DNA of 64,000 bases, taken from positions 2,108,001-2,172,000 of the forward strand of contig OX359191.1 of the NCBI GenBank assembly GCA_947172415.1. Direction: 5' to 3'. The translations under genes and the position numbers were made by a program. Under the pieces are notes generated by a model. The model was given only the letters and a program-made list of their open reading frames with translations, did no database searches and was not told the origin of the DNA. Origin of the DNA: Chondrosia reniformis. Taxonomy: Eukaryota > Porifera > Demospongiae > Chondrillida > Chondrillidae. Positions 1 through 9,462 of this stretch are shown piece after piece (within the stretch, counting starts at the first letter, position 1; each line of letters opens with the position of its first letter).

Positions 1-15
1 AATCTTTGCTTACAG

Positions 16-207
16 GAGAGGGAGCAGCTGGAGAGACTGAAGGATCATTTGGAAGAGGCAGCTGAACATCACGAAGAAGAAATAGTTCACCACAAAGATG
101 TCATCAAAAATCTAAAGGACCAGATCAAGAGGCACGAAGAAAAGATTGAGAGACACAAAGGCAAACTTCATTCCCACAAAAAGGCTCTCGAGGAGGATGA
201 TGATTGA
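16..207 (+). CDS. terminal exon of a coiled-coil protein
   Basis: An acceptor AG at 14-15 opens a 63-codon reading frame that ends at TGA 205-207. The peptide is very rich in Glu, Lys, His and Arg with Leu/Ile at heptad-like spacing (it begins EREQLERLKDHLEEAAEHH and ends in KALEEDDD), as expected for the C-terminal end of a long coiled coil. There is no start codon in the window, so the rest of the gene lies to the left. An AATAAA follows about 210 bp downstream. I do not recognise the family; many cytoskeletal and scaffold proteins end this way. Confidence 0.75.
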   Translation, partial: EREQLERLKDHLEEAAEHHEEEIVHHKDVIKNLKDQIKRHEEKIERHKGKLHSHKKALEEDDD

Positions 208-417
208 ACACCTGACTAACTATCTAAATACTGTCTGATCCTTTAGGTCATCAGACTTTTGACATGTACTAGCACTATATGTACGTACATATATGAATAT
301 ATCTCTGACTGTTGAAATAATTGATAATACTATCAGACAGTGGAAAAGTGTTTTGTATTAACTCTGGTTCTGAGGCATGTATATATACATATACACTCTG
401 ACAATATATATATATTC

Positions 418-423
418 AATAAA
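418..423 (+). terminator. AATAAA polyadenylation signal
   Basis: AATAAA lies about 210 bp after the stop codon of the coiled-coil exon. It is the first canonical hexamer downstream on the + strand and is the probable 3' end signal of that gene. Confidence 0.5.
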
Positions 424-1277
424 GATTTACATAATATGTACTACATACACATTTAAGTGACCATTCTGGACTGGAACATGCAGCAGGTTTGATACTTAAA
501 ACGTGTGCACACTTGTACCAATTGGAAAAGTGTACAATGTGAATCAAACTATTAATGTTTCATGTATATAAATATATACGTATTACAGTACATGGCTGTG
601 TCAATGCCCAGTGTATGTATAAATAATATTATACGTACAGTATATACATACATGAAGCTTATGTTTAAGTGGACTGATGCTATAATGAATTTGGAATATA
701 ATTCATAGAACTCTGAAACAGACTGTGGATATATACATGTGTACAAATACAGAATATATGTATGTTTGATATTAAATTACATTAATGTTAGAGATATTCA
801 GATATGCTATAACTTAATTGAAATAGACCATTCCAGCAAATACGTAAATTAGAGGCTACGTTCACCATTGAGATTAAAGCAATTCCATGATTAAAAGCTT
901 TACAAATTTATTCATAAAACTATAAAATTACAATGCATACAATTCTAGTTCACATAATGTAGGTATAGGCTATCTATCTGAAAGGATCCTGCTCTGATCC
1001 AATGCAGTATTACTTTTACAAAGGCCTACTAGAATAGGGAGAGAAAAGAGAAAAAATTGAAGGTTTATGGACTTGAACTTCAAATCTGCCTAAATTAACC
1101 CTTTTAGCTAAACATTACATCTTACACTTATAACCCAAGACTACGTCACACACACCAGACTAACTGAATGGCGTCACCACACATCATGAAGGGGATATAC
1201 TACCGGTTGACTAATGAAATTCATCACCTTACAGGGGGAGAGGTCACCGTGGACTAATTGAATTAATGGCCACCTAT
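424..1277. other. intergenic, no gene seen
   Basis: AT-rich sequence with TATA/TACGTA microsatellites. Short open frames on both strands have low-complexity translations and no splice context. I see no gene here. Confidence 0.5.
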
Positions 1278-1870
1278 ATGGCTGGTACACAATCCTTGCG
1301 GTAGGGGGGCAGGATTCACAAGGACCAGGGAAAGTTGATAATTTAAATAACCTCAGACTAAATGGCTGGTACACAATCCTTGCGGTAGGGGGGGCAGGAT
1401 TCCCAAGGACCGGGGAATTAAATCACTTCACACTATATGGCTGGTACACAATCCTTGCGGTGGAGGAAGTCATTCACAATAGTCGGAGGATTCTTAACGA
1501 CTAATTGAACTCATTAGCATTCTGAAGGGCAAACAATCTCATGAGTTCCAATGGGCTTCTTTAGGTCCAGGAAAAGTTGATAATTACATCCCCTCTGACA
1601 AATATGGCTGATACTTAATCTTTGCGGTGAAGCAAGTCATTCACAATAGTGGAGGATTCTTAACCGATTAATTGAACTCTTTAACATTCTGACTGGCACA
1701 CAATTTTTTGAGTTCCAATAAGTTAAGGTTGAGGAAAATGTTTGAAATCACCACTTACCACAAGACTGGTACATAATCTCTTGCGATACAGTGGGAGAAT
1801 CCAGCTAATTGGATTCATTACCAGTCTGACTGGTAAACAATCTCTTGCGTTCCAATGGGTCATGAATACA
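1278..1870. repeat. degenerate tandem repeat with GGTACACAATCCTTGCGG core
   Basis: A core like ATGGCTGGTACACAATCC followed by TTGCGG occurs at 1278, 1362 and 1437 (spacing 84 and 75 bp). More diverged copies lie at 1604, 1691, 1764 and 1828, where the core becomes GACTGGTACATAATCTC and similar. Units are joined by variable text containing CAGGATTC, AAGGACC and AAGTTGATAATT. Only nucleotide repetition is conserved, so I see no coding function. Confidence 0.7.
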
Positions 1871-2090
1871 CTAACCTGCCGATTCCTAATGACATCGAAT
1901 TGCCAAATAAGGTTATTTTAATACTATGAGCTATAATACCATGCAAACTATATAAAATTATAATACAAATTTCCTAGAATAGGCAATATAAAATACTGCA
2001 TTACAGTGAGCTACTATAGGGATACCTATATAATAGCTAGCAAGTATATCAGTATAAGACTACAGTACTCATATTAGCTCCTCCTATCAG

Positions 2091-2341
2091 TTCCCAGAAG
2101 ACTAGTGAGGGGATATTACCCCACTAACCTTCAGTTGCTTGTCAGTCGCCATTTTATTCAGAAATTGTAAAGACTTGAAGTCAGAGATCTCTGAGCTCAG
2201 TATATCCAGAAAGAGATTCAGCAGGTAACAAAAATTGTTGTCACGGACCACTTTAGGTTCTTAATTCTACAAAATAATACTACAAATATAACATTTCAGT
2301 ACAGAAACTGGCCAACACCAGAATTAAAAGATTTCCCAGAA
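2091..2341. promoter_or_regulatory. two TTCCCAGAA palindromes upstream of cysteine-rich gene A
   Basis: TTCCCAGAA occurs at 2091-2099 and again at 2333-2341, the second 23 bp before the ATG of gene A. TTCN3GAA is the STAT-family (GAS-type) site. The same class of palindrome is clustered upstream of paralogs D and E. Sites are seen; function is inferred. Confidence 0.4.
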
Positions 2342-2363
2342 ATAACGCCTAACTATTAGAAGA

Positions 2364-2889
2364 ATGAGCAACAATGATCAGAAGCAAGTACATCTGGTAA
2401 GTCTAAATAACATCTATAAACTGTAAGGTCCTTGAATGGACTAGTGAACCACTCTGAGGATCAGTACTACTTGTAGAGGTGCAGCTATAACCTGTTCCAC
2501 TCTTTATATATAGAACAATGAGGCGGACATCACCACAGAATACACACACACTCAGGCACCTGTTAACACTTACTACAATAATACATCTGAGAAGAAACAG
2601 CCAAAAAGAGAGACAAACACCAACAAGTCAGAAGATGAAGCCATGACAACTAAGGTATGTTAACGAGAGGCCATCTTGTTTTAATTGTAAGGTTACAATG
2701 TTATTCATGTTTTAGGTTGAAGATGTATGCAGCTTGTGTCTCAGAAGAACAAAAGACATTGTCACTTTAGACTACTATTGTGAATGTGTACAGTTAGTAT
2801 GTAGAACCTGTTACAGCGAACTTGATAAAAACAAGGCTGCTTGTTCCATACATTTTACTTATGGATTAAAAATCCACAATTTGTATTGA
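2364..2889 (+). CDS. small cysteine-rich (zinc-finger-like) protein, gene A
   Basis: Three exons, all phase 0: 2364-2396 (ATG, donor GTAAGT), 2514-2654 (donor GTATGT) and 2716-2889 (TGA), giving 115 aa. The first 58 residues are polar and rich in Asn, Thr and Lys. The last exon holds the cysteine module: CSLC, then CEC, CRTC and CSIH, the CxxC...CxC...CxxC...CxxH spacing shared with the neighbouring paralogs, which suggests one or two bound zinc ions in a RING/B-box-like treble clef. It stops just after this module, whereas the paralogs carry a second module (CxxC, a TRYR-like motif, CYxCAQ). It is therefore either a short member or truncated by a frameshift. I cannot name the family. Confidence 0.65.
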
Positions 2890-4179
2890 TTGATTGTAAA
2901 TTAAAGCATTTGTCCATATGTCGTAGCATGAATGATAAAGATGTTACTTTAGTACAATCAATTCAAATCCCCACTATAATTTTGAGGCAAACGTTGATAC
3001 ATTCTACATACATATGTACATACATAGCAACCTTAATCTACTACATTCTCTATGCTGTGGAGAGAATAGGGTATATCAGAAGTCAAAGACATGATTTTCA
3101 AAACTACTAATCAGTACATATACGAGCTCATGAGGATAGGGAAAATATCATTACATGCATTCTGACAATGCACTTCATTTTCCATGTCATATGCAGACTA
3201 CAAAGTATGTTCTCTGTAGCAGTAATCACAGTAGTCAATTTCAAGAGACTTCCACTACCCAGGAGAATAGGTACCACAAGCAGCAACACAGGCACCTTTA
3301 GGATACAATCTTCTCATACAAACAGAAATCCAGGTCTCAATAGTCATTAATGAGGGCTACGTACCATACAGTAACAGACATAGCTGCAAAACATATTCTT
3401 ATAATATAATACAGACATCCTATACCAGTCAAAGCATCAAAAAGTTATTTAGAACTAAGCTAACTTAAACAGTATATACGTATACAAGGCAAATAGATTA
3501 CAAATTATCAACATGCAATGAGAGACAGTGAGCTGAAAAAAGTGAAGTAAGTAGGCCATTTAGACAGACATTCTCAATGAAAATCTATAAATAGGTGCCA
3601 TTACAAAATCTGGCAGATAAGCAAAATACAAACTCATTTCTTGACAATTATTCTTGATATCATGGAATGTTAGCTGTGTAAACTAAGTCAGGTTCATGCA
3701 TACATATTAGCATGGGGTATCACGGTATAAGTCAGAAGCTAGGAGTATACATTAGTATATCTAATAGGACTTCAAAATATACTCTAGCATATAAGAAACA
3801 CAGCTTTCTTTGTAACAAAATTAATATGACAGAAGCTACTATTTAAATGCTATTAAAATGAGGAATATCGATGCATGTAGAACATGAGCTTTCACAGATA
3901 TGTAAGAAACAACTTGTTTAAGATAGAAAACATGTCACCAAGTTTTTAGAAATAAAATTCAACAGGCTTCAAGTAATTGATGAGTACATTTTATAAAAGT
4001 TAGAATGGTCAAGTATACTTGTGAGTGTCGACTATAAAAAATATACAGAACTTGAAATTTAAATACTACTTAGGAGAATAAACCCTCTAATAAATATAGT
4101 TTATATCCTAATACCAAATATAGTATAATCTAATAAACCCCCAGAATGTGCCGCAAGTGATCTACCGCAACAACCGCTC
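2890..4179. other. intergenic, no gene seen
   Basis: AT-rich spacer between genes A and B. The open frames inside (2841-3110, 3168-3350) have no cysteine pattern, splice context or homology to the neighbouring family. A decayed second module of gene A in another frame just after 2889 is possible but not convincing. Confidence 0.4.
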
Positions 4180-4186
4180 TATAAAT
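4180..4186 (+). promoter_or_regulatory. TATA box of gene B
   Basis: TATAAAT lies about 120 bp before the ATG of gene B. A CCGGAAAG (ETS-type) stretch follows at about 4240. Motif-based only. Confidence 0.3.
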
Positions 4187-4299
4187 GACTACCCTATACA
4201 AGTGTTACCAGGTTCAAAGCCCTTTTCAGACAAGCTACCGGAAAGACGGCACTGTCCAGGCTACGAGCACAATAAACAGCAGCAGCAAAGTGACATAAT

Positions 4300-4702
4300 A
4301 TGGCTGAGGTACATAGACTAGTATAACACTGAGGCTAACCAACCTGTATCACCAATGTACCAGTCTTAAACTGTACCTTCATACATGCTAATGCTTTACA
4401 AATAGGCAAAGACAGTGACACTGACGGTATGCAACTCTTGTGTAGAGCCTTCAACTACAGTTAGGAGGAGGCAATTTACATGTCAGCAGTGTGCTCCTCT
4501 CTGGCTTTGTCACACATGTGCCCAAACTGCACGGTGTGGAACACACTCATGTGAGATACGGGAAGCCGATAAAGTAGCACTAAGATGTGACAACTGCCAG
4601 CAATACAAGCCATCTACAAGATATAGGAGGCTTGATAGAGGAGGATATTTTTGCTATAATTGTGCTCAGCAAAGAAGAGGTCCTCAGGAAGAGAAATACT
4701 AA
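4300..4702 (+). CDS. small cysteine-rich (zinc-finger-like) protein, gene B
   Basis: Two exons: 4300-4308 (ATG GCT GAG, donor GTACAT) and 4406-4702 (acceptor AAATAG, stop TAA), giving 101 aa. The second exon reads AKTVTLTVCNSC. It continues with a first module (CNSC, an RRRQFTCQQC block, LCHTCAQTARCGTH) and a second module (LRCDNC, STRYRRLD, FCYNCAQ) before a charged GPQEEKY tail. The eight-plus Cys and one His are spaced like a pair of treble-clef/B-box-type zinc sites. There is no signal peptide or membrane segment, so it should be intracellular. The tail and both modules match gene C closely, which supports recent duplication. Exon 1 is only three codons, so the start is less certain than exon 2. 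Confidence 0.7.
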
Positions 4703-4949
4703 GAATTTGGTTTTATAGGTGTGATTACTTCATAAGAATAGGATAAGATACAGCAGGAAGGTCTATTAAATACTAATTGATTCCAAATACTGTAGCAAGA
4801 TACTTCATAGTTTAATCAAAAGTGACAGAATCCAACCTTTCCACACACTTCATATTAACCACACACTGTACCTATATTATATGTATATGGGTTCCATTTA
4901 ATGAGCTGCATAACACATCCACCAAGTCAAGGCAAACTCCACAACTACC

Positions 4950-5118
4950 ATTTGCATACCAAATTAGGAACACTAAATATAGTAACCTATGGAATACATA
5001 ATGTTCTACGAATTACGGCAGCTATAAAAGCTTTAACAAATTCTACCGACTAACCCAACAAGTAATTTGTATTGATACAGTTCAGCAAAATCAACAAGTT
5101 AAAAAGAAATTCTCAGAA
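4950..5118 (+). promoter_or_regulatory. conserved upstream block before the broken paralog
   Basis: Octamer ATTTGCAT at 4950-4957 is followed by TTCTACGAA at 5004-5012 and TTCTCAGAA at 5110-5118. These are the same elements, in the same order, as upstream of genes D and E, but the C/EBP-type palindrome and the TATA box are missing. The text around the octamer (GCATACCAAATTAGGAA) is shared with three other upstream regions at 6064, 7075 and 8268. Confidence 0.45.
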
Positions 5119-5453
5119 ATATGGTTAGTAGAGGAGGTTATCACTATAACATACACACTTACGTACTACTTCTGAAGAGGAACTCCTAACTCATATACTA
5201 CATTTAAACTGTAATCGTTTAGCTGAGGCGATAGATCATGTAATCATATATAGATCCTATTTTGGGGGCATATTAAACACACCTACACAGAAATAAGAGA
5301 TACTGACATTATAAAACTGCCTAAATTCTATATACGTAGGTAAAAAAATCCCAGGTACCTATAATTACTAGTGCAGTAGTACTACTGTTAAACAACTAGT
5401 ACCATCAATATCAACATCAAAATATATTAAAAAAATAATCATAATATATGTAG

Positions 5454-5693
5454 CCAAATGCATGTAGCTTCTGTGGTGATACTTCAGCCACAGTCAGGAG
5501 GAGAGAATTTGAATGCATGTGCAAGCACCAAACTTGCCAAATATGTGCCCAAACTAAGAAATGCAAAATACATAAAACATATGGAGTAACTGAAAAAGAC
5601 AAGGTACCACACTGTGCTAACTGCAGGTGTGTGGATCCAACTGTAAAATTTAGGGAAAACTCACAAAACTATCTGTGCAATAAGTGTGCTTAG
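5454..5693 (+). pseudogene. broken cysteine-rich paralog
   Basis: After an acceptor TGTAG at 5451-5453 the frame reads PNACSFCGDTSATVRRREFE, continuing into a cysteine pattern parallel to gene B (CQICAQTKKCKIH, then HCANC, then LCNKCA). It hits TAG at 5691-5693 exactly where B and C have the Gln of CAQ, and a second in-frame TAG falls where they have Glu in the GPxEEK tail. No ATG exon with a usable donor exists between the upstream block and the acceptor. Missing start and two C-terminal stops suggest a pseudogene. A C-terminally shortened protein, or use of the exon in a longer transcript reaching gene C, cannot be excluded. Confidence 0.6.
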
Positions 5694-6063
5694 GATAAGA
5701 GTGGCCCCAAGTAGAGAAATATTGAAGACTAGAACAGTAAACGTACTTCTTTAAAGAGGCTAGAATAGGTTTCAAAACATGAAAACAGATAAGCAATCAC
5801 AAACATTCTTAACTTTGTATACACTTTGTTACCATTTAGATATGCTATTTTGAGTTCCCATTCGACTTTAATTAATACTGCCAACAAACATTAAAAGTTC
5901 ATCTAAAGCACAACAGAGCCCAATCTCTCCACACACAATTAATCAGCCTCAACAGATATATATCTGTATTATCTGTATTATCTTTCATTTATTGGCTTGC
6001 AAGAGGAAAATACATAATATGCTATTTGATATCTACTAAGTCAAAGCAAACTCCACAGCTACC

Positions 6064-6071
6064 ATTTGCAT
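6064..6071 (+). promoter_or_regulatory. octamer motif upstream of gene C
   Basis: ATTTGCAT sits inside the same conserved flank (ACCATTTGCATACCAAATAA) found before the broken paralog and genes D and E. The TTCN3GAA palindromes are absent here, so the upstream block of gene C looks decayed or rearranged. Confidence 0.35.
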
Positions 6072-6152
6072 ACCAAATAAGGAAAACTAAAAAATAGCAG
6101 CACATATTTTAAACTCATTTTATCTAATGTTTTATACATAATGTACTTGTAG

Positions 6153-6488
6153 AGCCAGTCAACTGCAGCTCAAGTGAAACCAAAAGTATGTAACTACTGC
6201 AACAAAAGTTCAATACCAACAACTGTTAGAAAAAGGCGTTTCGAATGTGTGAATAAAAAAGGAAAGAATTGTTCTGAACAGATTTGCTATGATTGTGCCC
6301 AGAGAGCGAGATGCAGAGATCATGCAGTTAATAATGCGGTAAAGGAATCCGACAAAGCAATATTACTGTGTGTTAAATGTAAATATTGCAAACCAACTAC
6401 AAGATACAGGAAACTTGACTCAACAAAGAGTAATCTGTGCTATGAGTGTGCTCAGGAAGAGAGTGGCCCTGAAGAAGAGAAAGATTAA
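6153..6488 (+). CDS. small cysteine-rich (zinc-finger-like) protein, gene C
   Basis: An acceptor (CTTGTAG, ending 6152) opens a frame of 111 codons to TAA. It starts SQSTAAQVKPKVCNYC and continues with RKRRFEC, ICYDCAQRARCRDH, a second CVKCKYC, TTRYRKLD, LCYECAQ and a GPEEEKD tail. This is the best-preserved two-module copy, colinear with gene B. There is an in-frame TAG just before the exon and no in-frame ATG in its first half, so it needs an upstream first exon. I could not find one with confidence in 5694-6150, and the gene may use a distant exon or lack a start. It is probably intracellular and zinc-binding. Confidence 0.6.
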   Translation, partial: SQSTAAQVKPKVCNYCNKSSIPTTVRKRRFECVNKKGKNCSEQICYDCAQRARCRDHAVNNAVKESDKAILLCVKCKYCKPTTRYRKLDSTKSNLCYECAQEESGPEEEKD

Positions 6489-7074
6489 AGATTACAAAGG
6501 GGTACTATAGGCAAGAATAGGTTTATAGAACATGAAAACAGGTAATTACAAACTTTACATAACTAATCAATACGCCATTTTCTTGCATGCTGCATGTACT
6601 ATTTTGAGTTGCTGACTGAATACAAATACTGCAACAGAACAAGTTCATCCAAAGTGACAGAACCAAATCTCTTTGCATAACTGACACCCAATAACTCTGC
6701 ATGATCTCAAGAGTTACCCAAAACATTACATTAGGAAGACAAATATATGCCATGCGTAACAGAGAAATTTCTACACAAAAACAGGTATAGGAGACTAGTA
6801 TGTTTATTATAGTAATACAGGCAAGAGATATTTTGTTGGATAACAAGAAAGGCTAACCATAAGATGTACTACAATTAACTATTCTACTTCTCCTGAATAC
6901 TGTGAGACATTTTAAAACTAGTAGATTATACCAACACAATGACAGTTCTCATATATTCCATATTGGTGTGAACTGTAAAACTACTCTATCGCTACTATTG
7001 CATTGATTGAGATGCTCTATTTGTAAAGAGTTATAACATCCACAATACATGTTTACATTATCTCAACGGCTACC

Positions 7075-7304
7075 ATTTGCATACCTAATTAGGAAAACTA
7101 AATATAGTAACCAACTCAGCATACATCATTTCGCAGAAATCCACAGAGTATATACATAGAATATCAATAATACGGATATAGCAACTTGCGCAAGATTTCG
7201 TAGAAACAACTCATTGTAGGTATATTCTACGAACTAATGAGAGGTACCTTTAGTAAACAATAGGTAAGGGAATTTCTCAGAAATATAGTTAGTAGATATA
7301 AAAG
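7075..7304 (+). promoter_or_regulatory. composite promoter of gene D (octamer, C/EBP-, STAT-type sites, TATA)
   Basis: In order: octamer ATTTGCAT 7075-7082; TTCGCAGAA 7130-7138; TTGCGCAA 7186-7193 (within CTTGCGCAAG); TTCGTAGAA 7197-7205; TTCTACGAA 7225-7233; TTCTCAGAA 7274-7282; TATAAAAG 7297-7304. The ATG of gene D is 82 bp past the TATA box, leaving room for a short 5' UTR. Four TTCN3GAA palindromes within 155 bp is far above chance. Octamer, C/EBP and STAT are the known binders of such sites in animals; which factor acts here is inference. Confidence 0.5.
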
Positions 7305-7385
7305 GAGTCTATATATAATGTATAAACGCACTACCTCTGAAGACAGTAAGGCATTCCTAACTGGTGGAACGGAGAGAACAACACT

Positions 7386-7871
7386 ATGGATGTAAGCATA
7401 TGTGTACCACTAAAGTGGTAAAGGGTAGAAGTTCAGACTATACTCAGCCCTACGTACAAGTGTGATCAATATAATATTAGATACTCCATATCCTCAATAT
7501 TATATCTATAAATGGTAATAAAATGACTGTATCTTTATTAGGGTGGACAAAAGTGTGCAGGATGCAATAAAAATAAGAGATCAGTCCGAGAGAGAGCTTT
7601 TGAATGTGATACTTGTGAGTGTCTAATTTGTCAGGATTGCGCAGTAAGAGTGAGGTGCAGAGATCATTCTTTGGCTATTAAGGCTGAAGACACTGTAGTT
7701 CTTGTTTGTGTATGGTGCGGAAATAAAAAAGAATCGGCAAGATACAGATGTTTCACTACCTGTGGAATTTGTAAGATAATATGCTTTCAGTGCGTCTCCA
7801 GTGCCAAATGTGGATGTGGATGTGGATGCGGAGGAACCCATCCAGTTAAGCCAGGAGTTGACAGACAATAG
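7386..7871 (+). CDS. small cysteine-rich (zinc-finger-like) protein, gene D
   Basis: Two exons: 7386-7391 (ATG GAT, donor GTAAGC) and 7542-7871 (acceptor TTATTAG, stop TAG), both phase 0, 111 aa. The protein begins MDGGQKCAGC, then KRSVRERAFECDTC, LICQDCAVRVRCRDH (module 1) and VCVWC, ESARYRC, ICFQC (module 2). It ends in a Cys/Gly run (CGCGCGCGG), a His and GVDRQ. It pairs with gene E in both protein and promoter, while genes A-C form the other branch. No signal peptide is present. The exon 1 ATG sits in a stretch (GGAGAGAACAACACT) also conserved before the ATG of gene E, which supports this start. Confidence 0.7.
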
Positions 7872-8267
7872 AGAGAAGGAGGAACACATCTTAGTTACTT
7901 CACTAGTTTCCTAGGCCCAACGTTTGGTAACTCTTAGAATCCAATTTAGAGAGTTCCTATGTAAGATCAGCTACTTAAAATTAAAAACTACGCCTAACAG
8001 AGCTCAAGCCATAATCCCTTAGAGAAGATGTAGTAACAAGGAGATTTACTTGTGGTTAAACTGAGATTGCTTAACTAAATGCATAATTTACTAGCACAAA
8101 AAGGTAACTTATATCTTAAGGGGTTAAGCAAAGACAACCCTATGGTAGTAAGCATACATCGCCAGGCTAGTATGAATTGTAAAACTAGTCCATCAGATTC
8201 ACATATATCAGCAATGTAGAGCTGGGGATATACGGCTATGATGGTTTATATTATTTCAACAGCTACC

Positions 8268-8502
8268 ATTTGCATACCTAATTAGGAAAACTAAATATAG
8301 AAACCAACTCAGTATACATCATTTCGCAGAAACCCACAGAGTATATACATAGAATATCAACAATACGGATATAGCAACTTGCGCAATATAGATTTCGTAG
8401 AAACAGCTTATTGCAGCCATATTCTACGAACTAATGAGAGGTACCTTTAGTTTGCATATAGGTAAGGGAATTTCTCAGAAATATAGATGGTAGATATAAA
8501 AG
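8268..8502 (+). promoter_or_regulatory. composite promoter of gene E
   Basis: Same order as for gene D: octamer 8268-8275; TTCGCAGAA 8323-8331; TTGCGCAA 8379-8386; TTCGTAGAA 8394-8402; TTCTACGAA 8422-8430; a second octamer-like GTTTGCAT near 8450; TTCTCAGAA 8472-8480; TATAAAAG 8495-8502. All core motifs are intact while the text between them has diverged slightly from the copy before gene D. Confidence 0.5.
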
Positions 8503-8581
8503 TGATCTTGGAACGTATAATGCAAACTACTTCTAAAGACGGTAAGGCATTCCTAACTGGTGGACCGGAGAGAATAACACA

Positions 8582-9039
8582 ATGGTAAAAATACTGGTAT
8601 ACTCAATCCAATATATACTATGTGACTAATATAATATTGAAGATTTGGAAGTATACAGACATCATATTGTAAGGCAATTATACAACTGTGCTCATTATAG
8701 GGTGGACTAAGGTGTGTACATTGTGAACAAAGAAAGAGATCAGTCCGAGAAAGAGGTTTTGAATGTGATGATGATGACTGCAAACGTAAAATTTGTAAAG
8801 AATGTGTTCTAAAGAAAATCAAATGCTCAAAACATCCAACGATGGGTATAAAAGCTGAAGACACTGAAGACCTTAAATGTAGATGGTGTAAAGAGAAAGA
8901 GGACTCTGCCAGAGATAGGGAATTTACTTGTTCCTATTGGAAGGTAATATGCTATGATTGCACCACAAAAGCCACTTGTGAAAAAAAGTGTAAAAAAGGT
9001 GGTGACCATCAAGTCAAGGAAGGAGATAACCGCCAATAG
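8582..9039 (+). CDS. small cysteine-rich (zinc-finger-like) protein, gene E
   Basis: Exon 1 is just ATG (8582-8584, donor GTAAAA). Exon 2 is 8701-9039 (acceptor TTATAG, stop TAG), giving 113 aa. Protein order: GGLRCVHCEQRKRSVRERGF, then ECDDDDC, ICKECVLKKIKCSKH (module 1), then LKCRWC, DSARDREFTC, ICYDC (module 2), a CEKKCKKGGDH stretch and GDNRQ. Compared with D, the Asp-rich insert in module 1 is new and the Cys/Gly run is replaced by Lys. A one-codon first exon is unusual, but it sits at the same place as the two-codon exon of gene D and both introns are phase 0. Confidence 0.65.
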
Positions 9040-9462
9040 AGAGAAAGAGGAACACAGCTTAGCTACTTCACTAGGTACTTAGGACCAGCTTTTGGTAACT
9101 CTTACAAATAGGATATAGAACCCACTTTAGACTGCTCATCTGTAAACTTGACTACTATACACATTAGTAGTGCAAAATCATGGTTCAAAACAGATAGTGA
9201 ATATAGAACTGAATATTTGAGCATTATCACAGTTAAAATCCCCATCCTTTAAAGAGGACGTTACAAATAGCATACTTGTGGTTAAACTGGGATTATTTAA
9301 CCAGCTACGTATTTTAGTACCATTTGAGGCAAAGTAGCTCCTAAGGGGTTAAGCATAACAAAATTAGTCTCTAAGGGGTTAATATATATTATTAACCTTA
9401 TCATAGCAAGTAGTTTCAGAAATTCATTACACCATCTAAGGAGCTGGGCCACAAGGGGTTAA

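Larger units (their letters stand above)
8118..9462. repeat. four scattered AAGGGGTTAA copies
   Basis: The decamer AAGGGGTTAA occurs at 8118, 9343, 9373 and 9453, often within CTAAGGGGTTAA. Three copies fall within 120 bp downstream of gene E and one lies upstream of it. Their role is unknown; a shared 3'-flank or element remnant is possible. Confidence 0.4.

Noticed and set aside
552..746. Short minus-strand open frame in the 0.5-1.4 kb region (and the one at 1174-1374)
   Set aside because: Encoded by TATA/TACGTA microsatellite or repeat DNA; no splice sites, domain or conservation.
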